Shown here one piece after another: positions 7,185 to 15,791 of a stretch of DNA of 64,000 bases (its first letter is position 1; each line of letters starts with the position of its first letter). This DNA is from an uncultured delta proteobacterium (GTDB lineage: Bacteria; Myxococcota_A; Polyangia; Polyangiales; Polyangiaceae), in NCBI GenBank assembly GCA_903906315.1, contig CAIVJW010000365.1, forward strand, positions 1 to 64,000, given 5' to 3'. Under the pieces are notes generated by a model. It worked only from the letters and a program-made list of their open reading frames with translations. It was not told the origin of the DNA and made no database searches. Made by a program: the position numbers and the translations under genes.

Positions 7185-8695
7185 TCCTGCGGGAGCTGCT
7201 CTTGGGCACGGGCCTGTTCGCCCGCGGACCCGACACCGTCGACGTGGCGCGGATCGTCAACGACTCGAAGCGGGTGACCCCGGGGAGCCTCTTTCTCGCC
7301 ATCCGTGGCATCGCGCTCGACGGGCATGACTACCTCCCCCAGGCCGTCGCGAGCGGCGCCACGTCGCTGGTCGTCGAGGACGAGGCGCGCGTTCCTCTCG
7401 GGTTCACGGGCCCAGTCGTCGTCGTCCCGAACGCGCGCTACGCGCAGAATCAGCTCTCGGGCAGGTACTTCGGCGACCCGGGACGAAAGCTGTTCTGTGT
7501 GGGCGTCACGGGCACCGACGGCAAGACGTCGGTGACTTGCATGGTCGAAGCCGTGCTCGCGGCCTGTGGCATCCCGACGGGCGTCCTCGGCACGGTGGAC
7601 CACCACTTTGCCGGGCACGTATGGCCGGGCGACACGACCCCTCCGCCGATCGTCCTGCAAGAGCGCCTCGCCCGGTTCCTCGCCCTCGGCGCGCGGGCCG
7701 TCGCGCTGGAGGCCACGAGCCAGGGGCTCTCTCAGTCGCGGGTGAGCGGCGTGCCCTTCGACGTCGCCGTCTTCACGAACCTGACCCGCGATCACCTCGA
7801 CTACCATCGCACGCTGGACGCCTATTTCGAGGCCAAGGAGCGGCTCTTCACCGAGGCCCTGGCCGCCACGCCGAAGGCGCGATGCCACGCCATCATCAAC
7901 GTCGACACCCCCTATGGCGCTCGCCTTCGGGTGCCACCGGCTGCGACGAAGTGGACGTACGGTAGGATCGGCAGCGGGGCGGACCTCCAGTACGAGGTCC
8001 TCGAGACGGGGCTCTCCTCGAGCGCGTTCCGGCTCCGCGCGTGGGGGATGACGGCCGATCTCCGCCTGCCCATGCTGGGGGGCGTCTGGGGGGCGAACGC
8101 GCTGGCCGCCGTGGCCGTGGGGGTCGCGGCCGGGGGCGACTTTCACGCCTGCGTGGAGGCCTTGCGCCACTTCGCGGGGGTCCCGGGGCGGGCGCAGCGC
8201 GTCGTCCACGCGGGCGACCAGGCGGTGTTCATCGACTATGCCCACGACCCCGACGCGTTCGACCACGTCCTCGGCGCGGCGAGGGCCGCGATGCGCCGCG
8301 AGCGCGCGCGCGCCCGGCTCGTGACGGTGTTCGGCTGTGGGGGGGACCGCGACCGGGGCAAGCGCCCGCTGATGCTGGAGGCGGCGCTCCGGCTCTCGGA
8401 TCGGGTCGTCGTCACCTCGGACAATCCCCGATCGGAGGACCCCCGGGCCATCGTCGAGGACATGTTCGCGGGCCTGGCCTCGCCGGCCGACAGGGAGCGA
8501 GTCGTCGTCGAGCTCGACCGAAGAAGGGCAATCCATTTCGCGATCGAGTCCGCGGCCGAGAGCGACGTCGTCATGATCCTCGGCAAGGGCCACGAGGACT
8601 GCCAGATCGTCGGCGACCAGCGCGTGCCCCATAGCGACCACGCCGTCGCCGCGGCGAAGCTCCGGGCGTCGAAGCTCGCGTCGCGGGGCGATTGA
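7181..8695 (+). CDS. murE: MurE-type UDP-N-acetylmuramyl-tripeptide synthetase, DAP-type motif
   Basis: Mur ligase of 504 aa, usual for MurE, which adds the third residue to UDP-MurNAc-L-Ala-D-Glu. Visible motifs are NDSKRVTPGSLF near the N-terminus, the P-loop GTDGKTS (111-117), FTNLTRDHLDYH (198-209) with the carbamylated-lysine site in AKERLF (K219), and LGKGHE near 467-472. DNPR (414-417) is the motif of enzymes that take meso-diaminopimelate rather than lysine. Two family positions differ: the usual SSH reads TSQ (179-181) and the usual FNxxN reads WGAN, so this is a divergent copy. It overlaps the stop of the fusion gene by four bases, indicating translational coupling. A different diamino acid substrate cannot be excluded. 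Confidence 0.85.
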   Translation: MILRELLLGTGLFARGPDTVDVARIVNDSKRVTPGSLFLAIRGIALDGHDYLPQAVASGATSLVVEDEARVPLGFTGPVVVVPNARYAQNQLSGRYFGDPGRKLFCVGVTGTDGKTSVTCMVEAVLAACGIPTGVLGTVDHHFAGHVWPGDTTPPPIVLQERLARFLALGARAVALEATSQGLSQSRVSGVPFDVAVFTNLTRDHLDYHRTLDAYFEAKERLFTEALAATPKARCHAIINVDTPYGARLRVPPAATKWTYGRIGSGADLQYEVLETGLSSSAFRLRAWGMTADLRLPMLGGVWGANALAAVAVGVAAGGDFHACVEALRHFAGVPGRAQRVVHAGDQAVFIDYAHDPDAFDHVLGAARAAMRRERARARLVTVFGCGGDRDRGKRPLMLEAALRLSDRVVVTSDNPRSEDPRAIVEDMFAGLASPADRERVVVELDRRRAIHFAIESAAESDVVMILGKGHEDCQIVGDQRVPHSDHAVAAAKLRASKLASRGD

Positions 8696-8718
8696 GGAGA
8701 GGGACGGGACCACGATCG

Positions 8719-10188
8719 ATGGCCACGCAGATTCCCAGGAACGAAGCCGAGTTCACGATCGCCGAGGTGGTCGCGGCCACGGCGGGGGTGATCGTCGCCC
8801 GCGGCGCGGCCGATCGAAGCACGTCCGTCTCGGCGAACACGCGCGATCTCCGCCCCGGGGCGGCGTTCCTCGCGCTTCGCGGGCCGACGCACGACGGCCA
8901 TGCGCACGTCGGGGCCGCGGCGGTCGCGGGGGCAACCCTCGCCATCGTGGAGCGCGAGGTCGAGGCCCCCGGGTCGATGACCGTCGTCCGGGTCGACTCG
9001 ACCCTTCGCGCGCTCGGCGACCTCGCTCGCGCGCACGTCGGGCGGTGGCGGGACCTCGGCTCCCGCACGATGATCGGGATCACCGGGTCGGCGGGCAAGA
9101 CGACGACCCGAGTCGCCACCGCCGCGCTCGTGGAGAGCCTCTTTCCAGGCAAGGTGGTCGCGACGCGAGGCAACCTCAACAACCGCATCGGCGTTCCGAT
9201 GATGTTGCTCAGCCTGGGATCCGGACACCGGGCTTGCGTCGTCGAGCTCGGCACGAGCGAGCCGGGCGAGATCGGCGAGCTCTGCCGGATGGCCCAGCCC
9301 GACGTCGGGATCCTCACGCTGGTGGCGGCCGCGCACCTCGAGGGCCTCGGGTCGATCGACGGGGTGGAGATCGAGAAGACCGCTCTCTTCCGCGCGATCT
9401 CCCCGGACGGCGTCGCCGTCGCGAATGGCGACGACGCCCGGTGCCGGCGCGCCCTCGACGCGACCCCGGCGACGCGGCGCGTGACGTACGGCCGGGGCGC
9501 TGCGGCCGACGTGAGGTTGCTGGATCGCACGGCGATCGGCATGACGCGGTCGAGAGTGGTCCTCGCTCACGCGGACGGGCGTCGGAGCGTGTTCGAGACG
9601 CGCCTCGTCGGCGAGGCGGGGGCGCTCGCCTGCGCGGGGGCCGTCGCGGCGGTCGAGGCCGCGTTCGGCGCGCGGCTCGAGGGCGATCCGCTGGCGGAGG
9701 CGTTCCGGCACGTGGAGCTCGGCGAGGGGGCGCAGCGCCTCGTGCCGCTCGACCTCGCGAGCGGTCTCGCCGTCATCGACGACACCTACAACGCCAATCC
9801 GGCGTCGATGGCGTCGTCCATTCGCGCGGTCGCGGAGATGGCGGCGGCGATGAAGCGGCGGCTCGTCCTCGTGATCGGAGAGATGCGCGAGCTCGCGACG
9901 GAGGCCGCTCGCGGGCATGACGAGGTCGGCGGCGTCGTCGCCGAGAGCGGCGCCGGCCTCGTGGTCGTCGTGGCCGGCGGGGAGGCGCATCGCGTCGCCG
10001 ATCGGGCGCGCGCCGGGGTCGCCGACGTGCGCCTCGTGTCCTCGGTGGAGGAGGGATCCGGGGTGGTCCTCGAGGCCGTCGGCGCTTCCGACCTCGTCCT
10101 CGTCAAGGCGTCACGGTCCGTCGGAATGGACCGGATCGTGGCCGAGATCGTGCGGCGACATGGCGGTCGTCGAGGCGAGTCCCCCTGA
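8719..10188 (+). CDS. murF: MurF-type UDP-MurNAc-pentapeptide synthetase
   Basis: Mur ligase of 489 aa, close to the family's usual 450-480. MurF adds D-Ala-D-Ala to the UDP-MurNAc tripeptide. It has the P-loop GSAGKTTT, the NLNNRIGVPMMLL segment typical of MurF, the VAAAHLEGLGSIDGV stretch, and the diagnostic DDTYNANPASM near residue 354. Start: an ATG at 8719 gives the normal N-terminus. A TTG at 8692 overlapping the murE stop would add nine residues without family support. A purine-rich GAGGAGAGGGAC stretch lies upstream, somewhat far from the ATG. It is the last gene of the cluster and faces the FAD oxidoreductase gene. A dipeptide other than D-Ala-D-Ala is possible. Confidence 0.85.
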   Translation: MATQIPRNEAEFTIAEVVAATAGVIVARGAADRSTSVSANTRDLRPGAAFLALRGPTHDGHAHVGAAAVAGATLAIVEREVEAPGSMTVVRVDSTLRALGDLARAHVGRWRDLGSRTMIGITGSAGKTTTRVATAALVESLFPGKVVATRGNLNNRIGVPMMLLSLGSGHRACVVELGTSEPGEIGELCRMAQPDVGILTLVAAAHLEGLGSIDGVEIEKTALFRAISPDGVAVANGDDARCRRALDATPATRRVTYGRGAAADVRLLDRTAIGMTRSRVVLAHADGRRSVFETRLVGEAGALACAGAVAAVEAAFGARLEGDPLAEAFRHVELGEGAQRLVPLDLASGLAVIDDTYNANPASMASSIRAVAEMAAAMKRRLVLVIGEMRELATEAARGHDEVGGVVAESGAGLVVVVAGGEAHRVADRARAGVADVRLVSSVEEGSGVVLEAVGASDLVLVKASRSVGMDRIVAEIVRRHGGRRGESP

Positions 10189-10208
10189 TCGACGGCGAGA
10201 TCCGTCGA
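10189..10208. terminator. hairpin between convergent murF and oxidoreductase genes
   Basis: TCGACGG and CCGTCGA form a perfect seven-base stem with a six-base loop, starting directly after the murF stop and ending 12 bases before the stop of the opposing gene. The position suits a bidirectional terminator. There is no clear T-run, which is common in such GC-rich genomes. Confidence 0.45.
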
Positions 10209-10220
10209 CGCCGGGGGCCA

Positions 10221-11330
10221 TCAGCCGAGGCGCGCGGCGACGTCCTCGGCAATCGCGAGGCACGCCGTGAGGCCCGGGGACTCGATCCCGAAGAGGTTGA
10301 CGAGGCCGGGGACGCCGTGGACCTCCGGCCCTTGCACGGCGAAGTCCGCGGCGGGCGCACCTTCGGGGACGATCTTCGGCCGGATCCCGACGTACCCCGG
10401 AGCGAGGGCGCCGTCGGCGAGACCGGGGTAGTAGCGGCGAATGGCGCGGTAGAAGGCCTGATCTCTCGCCTCGTCGAAGGCGTAGCTCGGATCGGGACTC
10501 CAGGTGACGTCCGGGCCGAAGCGGGCGCGCCCCGAGAGGTCGAGGGTGACGTGGATGCCCACCGCGCCGGGAGTGGGCATCGGGTAGACGAGGTGCCGGA
10601 AGGGGGACGGCCCCGCGAGAGCGAAGTAGTGCCCTCGGGCGAAGTGCTCGCCGGGGACGAGGGCCGGATTCAGCCCGCGCAGCGTCCGCGCCACGCTCGG
10701 CGCGCGGAGCCCGGCGGAGTTCACCACCGTCGTGCAGCGCACGCGGACCGGGCCTTCGCCCCCCACGTCGAGCACGAGGCCCCCTTCGCCGACCCGACCA
10801 CCCGTCACGGGCGCCTTGAAAGCGACGACGCCCCCCGCCGCCTCGAGGTCGGTCTTCAAGGCGGCCAGCAATGCGCGGCTATCGAGGATCGCCGTCGACG
10901 GCGACAAGACCCCTCGAACGGCGACGACCGCGGGCTCCAGGGATCGCACGTCCTCGGCCGACAGGGCCACGAGGTCGTCGACGCCATTGTCCTCCGCGAT
11001 CCGGCGGATCCGATCGAGCGTCGCGATCTCGCCCTCGCGGACCGCAATCAAGATCTTGCCGAGACGGCGATGGGGGATGTCGCGGTCGACCAGGTAGGTG
11101 TGGAGAGCGCGCTTGCCGGCCGCGCAGAGGCGCGCCTTCAAGGTGCCTCCGGGGTGGTAGAGCCCGGCGTGGACCACCTCGGAGCTGCGCCCGCTCGTGT
11201 GCCGGCCGACGCCCTCCTCGGCCTCCAGCACCACGACCTCCCGGCCCTGGATTGCGAGGCAGCGCGCGACGGCGAGCCCCACGACGCCCGCACCGATGAC
11301 CGCGCAGTCGATGGACTCCATTCGCGCCAT
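10221..11330 (-). CDS. FAD-dependent oxidoreductase, L-2-hydroxyglutarate oxidase-like
   Basis: 369-aa member of the D-amino-acid oxidase fold (DAO) family. The N-terminus has the dinucleotide-binding motif AVIGAGVVGLAVARCLA (about 9-25) and an acidic end to the second strand (VVLEAEEGVGRHTSGR). The pattern SSEVVHAGLYHPGGTLKARLC and the C-terminal LVNLFGIESPGLTACLAIAE are those of the L-2-hydroxyglutarate dehydrogenase/oxidase group (LhgO, YgaF). Known members oxidise L-2-hydroxyglutarate to 2-oxoglutarate and pass electrons to quinone or oxygen. The substrate has not been tested here. It stands alone on the minus strand, converging on murF and downstream of the histidine kinase gene. A second in-frame ATG lies three codons after the chosen one. 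Confidence 0.8.
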   Translation of the reverse strand: MARMESIDCAVIGAGVVGLAVARCLAIQGREVVVLEAEEGVGRHTSGRSSEVVHAGLYHPGGTLKARLCAAGKRALHTYLVDRDIPHRRLGKILIAVREGEIATLDRIRRIAEDNGVDDLVALSAEDVRSLEPAVVAVRGVLSPSTAILDSRALLAALKTDLEAAGGVVAFKAPVTGGRVGEGGLVLDVGGEGPVRVRCTTVVNSAGLRAPSVARTLRGLNPALVPGEHFARGHYFALAGPSPFRHLVYPMPTPGAVGIHVTLDLSGRARFGPDVTWSPDPSYAFDEARDQAFYRAIRRYYPGLADGALAPGYVGIRPKIVPEGAPAADFAVQGPEVHGVPGLVNLFGIESPGLTACLAIAEDVAARLG

Positions 11331-11516
11331 TGTCCGCCCGCCGGACGCTCGCCGAGAAGCCCCGCCGCGTCGGGGACCGTCGAAGAGCCGTCGACGGGGG
11401 ATCGTCGCCGACGATCGGGGAGCGCGATCGGAGGGTCGAGATCGTCCTGCGCGACCTCGAGGCGTGGACCGACCGCGGACGCGGCGCGCCTGGAGCGCGA
11501 CGTTCCGAGGCAGCGA

Positions 11517-13118
11517 TCAGGGCGGGGAGGACCCCTGGCTCAGGGTCGTTCGGAGCTCGGTCGGGGGGGGGTGCAGGGAAGGGGGCGGCACCGCGGGCTC
11601 GGTCCAGAGGGTGAAGCGCACGGTGGTGCCCTCGTCGATGCGGCTCTCGAGCCACACGCGGCCGCCGTGGCGGTCGAGGACGCGCCGGACCGTGGCGAGC
11701 CCGATGCCGGTGCCAGGGAACTCCGAGGTCGCGTGCAGGCGCTGAAACGTGCCGAAGAGCTTGTCCGCGTACGCCATGTCGAAGCCCGCGCCGTTGTCGC
11801 TGACGAAGTAGATCGTCTGGCCGTCCGCGTCGCGCGTGCTGCCGATCTCGATGCCCGCGTCCTCCCGCTTCGAGGAGAATTTCCAGGCGTTCTCCAGCAG
11901 GTTCTGGAGCACCGCGCCGAGCAGGTGGGGGTCGCCGCGGGCCGGCAGCTCGGGGTCGAGGAGGACCTCGACGCGGCGGGAAGGGTCGGCGGCCCGGAGG
12001 TCGTCGAGGATCGGCCGGGCCAGGGCGGCGAGGTCGACGGGTTGGACGCACAGGGGGGCTCGGGTCACGCGCGACAGCCCGAGCAGGGCGTCGATGAGCT
12101 GCCCCATTCGCTTCGCGGCCGCGGCGATCCGGTCGAGCTGGCTTCTGCCGTCCTCGCCGAGGTCCGCCCCATGGTCCTCGCGGATCGCGTGGCTGAAGCC
12201 CGCGATCGCGCGGAGCGGGGTGCGGAGATCGTGCGAAGCGGAGTAGGCGAAGGTCTCGAGCTCGTTGTTCACCGCCGTCAGGTCGGCGGTCCGCTCCGCG
12301 ACGCGATGCTCGAGGCCCGCGTTCAACGTGCGGATTTCCTCGAACGCCCGGTCGAGGTTTCGCTGCAGCGTGAGCCAGAGGGCCGCCGTGTACGCGATGG
12401 TCACGCCATAGGCCGCGAGCCGCAGCGCGTGCCAGTACCACCAATCGACCTCCCACATCTCCGATACCGGGAAGAGGACGCCGGCCGTGCCGAGGAGCAA
12501 GCACACCGTCGCGAAGACGAGCGCCGGGACGCTCCGCCGCCGGGCGTAGGAGCGCAGCAGGCCTGCCGCCCCGACCCAGTACAGGACGCCGGACGTCGCG
12601 TGCAGCGCGCGCGCCGCCTTCGTGAAGCCGGTCGGACCCACCATCACCGGCGCGAGGTCCGGAGCGGCGAGCGAGACCGCGCCGAACGCCACGACCACGG
12701 CGCCGAGCGCGAGGCATTGCAGGGCGGCCGACCGGCGACGCGGCGCTCCGAGCCACACGAGCGCGAAGAGCGCGCTGCTCGATATCGAGGCCATCGCGTG
12801 CAGCCAGACGAAGGCGTTGCCGGGGGCCGCGCAGGCGTGGAAGAGATCGATCACGCCGAGGCACACGAACGCGGGCGCCACCCGGAGGAGCACGCCGCTG
12901 TCGTCCGCGCGCTGCGTCAGGAAGAGCAATGACGCGAGGAGGAGGGCAGCGCCGGCTCCGAGCGCTTCGCCCGCCGAGTGCAGCGAGACGGCCTGCCAGG
13001 GCTGGTCCGGCAGCAGCATGTGCGCGACGATGCCCGCCCCCGCCGGGAGGGCGGTGCCGATCGCGATCGAGGCCGCGGTCGCGACCGCCGGTCCAGGGTA
13101 GCGGGAGTCGGATCGCAT
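11517..13118 (-). CDS. membrane histidine kinase with MASE3-like sensor
   Basis: 533 aa. About seven membrane segments fill residues 10-250. The GVIDLFHACAAP stretch (88-99) and a WWYWHALRL segment (226-234) resemble MASE3, a membrane sensor domain of unknown ligand. A short coiled linker (252-290) leads to a HisKA domain with the phospho-acceptor histidine at 296 (SASHDLRTPLRA), the N box LENAWKFS, and the DNGAGFD and GTGIGLA nucleotide-binding motifs. The kinase half resembles phytochrome-type bacterial kinases. No response regulator is adjacent, as is common in myxobacteria. The tail after about 505 is proline-rich and probably disordered. Confidence 0.85.
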   Translation of the reverse strand: MRSDSRYPGPAVATAASIAIGTALPAGAGIVAHMLLPDQPWQAVSLHSAGEALGAGAALLLASLLFLTQRADDSGVLLRVAPAFVCLGVIDLFHACAAPGNAFVWLHAMASISSSALFALVWLGAPRRRSAALQCLALGAVVVAFGAVSLAAPDLAPVMVGPTGFTKAARALHATSGVLYWVGAAGLLRSYARRRSVPALVFATVCLLLGTAGVLFPVSEMWEVDWWYWHALRLAAYGVTIAYTAALWLTLQRNLDRAFEEIRTLNAGLEHRVAERTADLTAVNNELETFAYSASHDLRTPLRAIAGFSHAIREDHGADLGEDGRSQLDRIAAAAKRMGQLIDALLGLSRVTRAPLCVQPVDLAALARPILDDLRAADPSRRVEVLLDPELPARGDPHLLGAVLQNLLENAWKFSSKREDAGIEIGSTRDADGQTIYFVSDNGAGFDMAYADKLFGTFQRLHATSEFPGTGIGLATVRRVLDRHGGRVWLESRIDEGTTVRFTLWTEPAVPPPSLHPPPTELRTTLSQGSSPP

Positions 13119-13298
13119 CGACTGGCGCCCTCCCCCAGGCGCATCGAATTCGGCCGAGCCAGACCACCTGGAATGGTGCGCGCGATTACAATGTGCGTCA
13201 ACGCCTCGCGTCTTCGGACGCGGTGCACCGCACGACGGGGAGCTCGGCTGTGCGTGCCGGACGCAAGGGCGCGTCGCCCGGCGTCGGCGTGGGAGGCT

Positions 13299-15650
13299 TC
13301 AGGGGGCGAGCGTTCGGCGGGCCGGAACGCGACCGCGGCGGCCGCGCCGCAGCGCGGACGCGAGCGCGGCGAAGGCGAGGGCCGCGCCGAAGGCGACCAG
13401 CTGTTGGCCACGGGGTCGTAGATCTCGGCGCTCGACAGGGTGCCGGGGCCGCCACTTCCGCCGCTGACGAGCACCTTGCCGCTGGCGAGCGCGGTCGCCG
13501 TGTGGCGGCCGCTCCGGAACTCCTGCGGTGCGCCGGCGGGGGTTGCGGTGCCCGTCAGCGGGTCGTAGCGCTCCGGTTGGCCGCCGTCTGGTATTCCCAC
13601 GACCAGGATGGACCCGCCCGGGAGGGGGGTCGCGGTGTGCTCGTATGGAGCGTGGGCGATCGACCCGGCTGCGGCCCACGAGCCCGTCCCCGGATCGTAC
13701 TGCTCCGCGCTCGCCAGGACGTTTCCCCCGTCGTTCCCGCAGAGGACAGCGACGCGTCCGTTCGCGAGGGGCGTCGCCGTGTGCATGATGCGCTTGGTCG
13801 CCATCGCCCCCGTGCTGGTCCACGCCGGATCCACGAGCGCGGGGTACGCGACGCCGCGCCCGCTCCACGTGACCCGCACCGTGCAGATGCGGGCGCCGGG
13901 CGGCGTGACCGCGCGACCCCATGGCGGGGCGGGGGCGCGGTCGACCGCGCAGCCCTCGACGGCGACGTCCGCCGGCCGCTCCACGCCTGCGGCGTCGACG
14001 ACGAAGGGCGGCGCCATGCGCAGCCGCGGCGCGCCGACCTGGTCGAGCAGCTCGAGCGTCCGGCCCACGAGGCGCAAGCCGGTGACGCCGTCGAGGGCAA
14101 GCTCGTAGCGGAGCGCCTCGATGGCGGGGGCGCGATCGAAGTACGCGTGATCCTCGGTGCCAGTCGCCGTGAGGACGTGAACGACGTCGACGCCGCCCCC
14201 GATCGCGCGCGGGTAGACGACGAGGCCGCGAGCGATCTCGGCGGGCACCGGATCGGCGCCGAGCAGCCGGATGGAGGCGGAGACTCCCGTGGCCCGGTCG
14301 CGCAGGACGAAGGCCTCGCTCGCCCGCGCGGGCAGCGTGACGTTCACCTTGGGCGCGCCGTCGCGGGCGTCGGAGAGGGGAACCTGCAGGGTGATCGCGG
14401 CGCCGTCGCGGACGATCGACGCCTCGGGGGCCCACGGCAGCAGGGCGCGCCGGGCGCCGCCGAGGCGCGCCCGGATGGCCTCGACCACCTCGATCGCTCG
14501 GGCCGACTCTGCGGCCGCGGTCGGCGGTGCGACCGTGCGGTCGCCGTCGCCGTCCTTGGCCTTGCAGCCGCCGATCCCTCGTGCCCTGATGAAAGCGACA
14601 CGCGCCGACCCCGTCGCACAGGCCATCGCGCCCGCAGCTCTCCGGGCCCTCGTCCGCGCACTCGTCGTCGGGATCGGTGCCCGCGGCGACCGGCGCGCAC
14701 GCACCGTCCTCGCCGCCCGTCTTCTCCGATCTGCACGCGAGGCAAGGGCCGGCGCAGGCCGAGTCGCAGCAGATCCCGTCGACGCAGTGGCCCGAGATGC
14801 ACGCCGCGTCCGACGCGCAGGGCGAGGGCGCGTCGAGGTCCGGCTGGCACGTCCCATCCGCGACCCGGCAATGGCTCGAGGGGGTGCACTGCGCGTCGGA
14901 AGCGCACGCCGTCGCGCACGTCGCGCCGTCGCCGCACACGTACGGGGCACAGACCGTGGCGTGGGGGGCGCAGCTGCCCGCGCCGTCGCACGTCGGCGCC
15001 GTGACGACCCCCTTCGTGCAGCTCGGCGCGAGGCACTCGACGCCGGCGGCGTGCTTGCGGCACGCGCGCGCCCCGTCGCAGACCCCGTCGGTGCCGCACG
15101 TGAACGGCGGCAGCGTGGGGCACTCGGCGTCGGGGTCGGTGCCGGCGACGACCGGCGCGCACACGCCGTCTGCGGCGCCGGTCACGACCCCGGCGCACGC
15201 CTCGCAGGGGCCGGCGCACGCGCTCTCGCAGCAGACGCCGTCGACGCACGCGACGGCGCACTCGCTGCCGTACGCGCACGCCACGCCGGGCTTCGCCAGC
15301 GCGAAGATCTCCGGCACCTCGCGGAAGATGTCGTTGCCCAGCCCACCGGCGACCAGGACCGCGCCGCTCGCGAGGCGGCATGCCGTGTGGAACGTGCGCG
15401 TGGCGAGGAGCGGCGGCGTCGGCGAGAACGCGCCCGCCGCCGGGTCGTAGACCTCGACGGTCGCGAGCGCCGTCACGATGTCGTCTGCGGCCCCTCCCGC
15501 GACGAGCACGCGACCGTTCGCGAGCAGCGTGGCCGTGGGGTAGGCGCGCGCGTCCGCCATCGCGCCGGTCACGGTCCACGTCCCGGCGACCGGGTCGTAG
15601 ATCTCCGCCGTCGCCAGCGCCTCGGAGTCCCCCCCGAGACCGCCGACCAC
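13299..15650 (-). pseudogene. scrambled kelch-repeat / Cys-rich surface protein gene
   Basis: The longest reading frame (783 codons from a GTG at 15650) starts inside a kelch repeat (VVGGLGGDSEALATAEIYDP) with no signal peptide. It carries about two more kelch repeats and then a Cys-rich section of at least two modules (VDGVCCESACAGPCEAC, VDGICCDSACAGPCLAC). From about 14580 it turns into Arg-rich nonsense, and it becomes sensible again only near 13405. There it ends in a hydrophobic helix and basic tail (QLVAFGAALAFAALASALRR, then GRRGR), like the C-terminal anchors of myxobacterial surface proteins. The missing middle reads sensibly in another frame (next entry). The gene needs both a frame change and a domain reorder to be normal. 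It is a rearranged pseudogene or an assembly error. Confidence 0.6.
13405..14580 (-). pseudogene. N-terminal half of a kelch lipoprotein, out of frame inside the kelch locus
   Basis: In a second minus-strand frame this stretch encodes what is normally the front of such proteins. It runs from GGCKAKDGDGDRTV, which looks like sequence just after a lipobox cysteine, through a beta-rich domain (APEASIVRDGAAITLQVPLS). It reaches YPALVDPAWTSTGAMATKR and three to four kelch repeats ending SSAEIYDPVANSW. No start codon with a signal peptide precedes it, and at about 13405 it runs into nonsense while the other frame picks up the C-terminal anchor. The segment therefore sits between the Cys-rich part and the tail, although it belongs before the first kelch fragment. 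Confidence 0.55.
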
Positions 15651-15791
15651 CTGCCCGAGTTCACCGGGAGCCCGTAGGGGTGTCTGATCCAGGGCGCCTG
15701 CGTGACGGGCACTCCGGTGACCTACGAGGGCGAGACGACCGTCGCGGATGTCCTGCTCGCTGCCGGCAAGTCGCCCGGAGGCCGGCGACCC
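15651..15791. other. short region between purU and the kelch remnant
   Basis: 141 bases downstream of purU and upstream of the kelch fragment. The kelch frame stays open through it on the minus strand, but the residues are not kelch-like. The plus strand reads an uninterrupted run (GTPVTYEGETTVADVLLAAG) that I cannot tie to a start or to a family. It may be debris from the rearrangement of the neighbouring gene. Confidence 0.3.
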
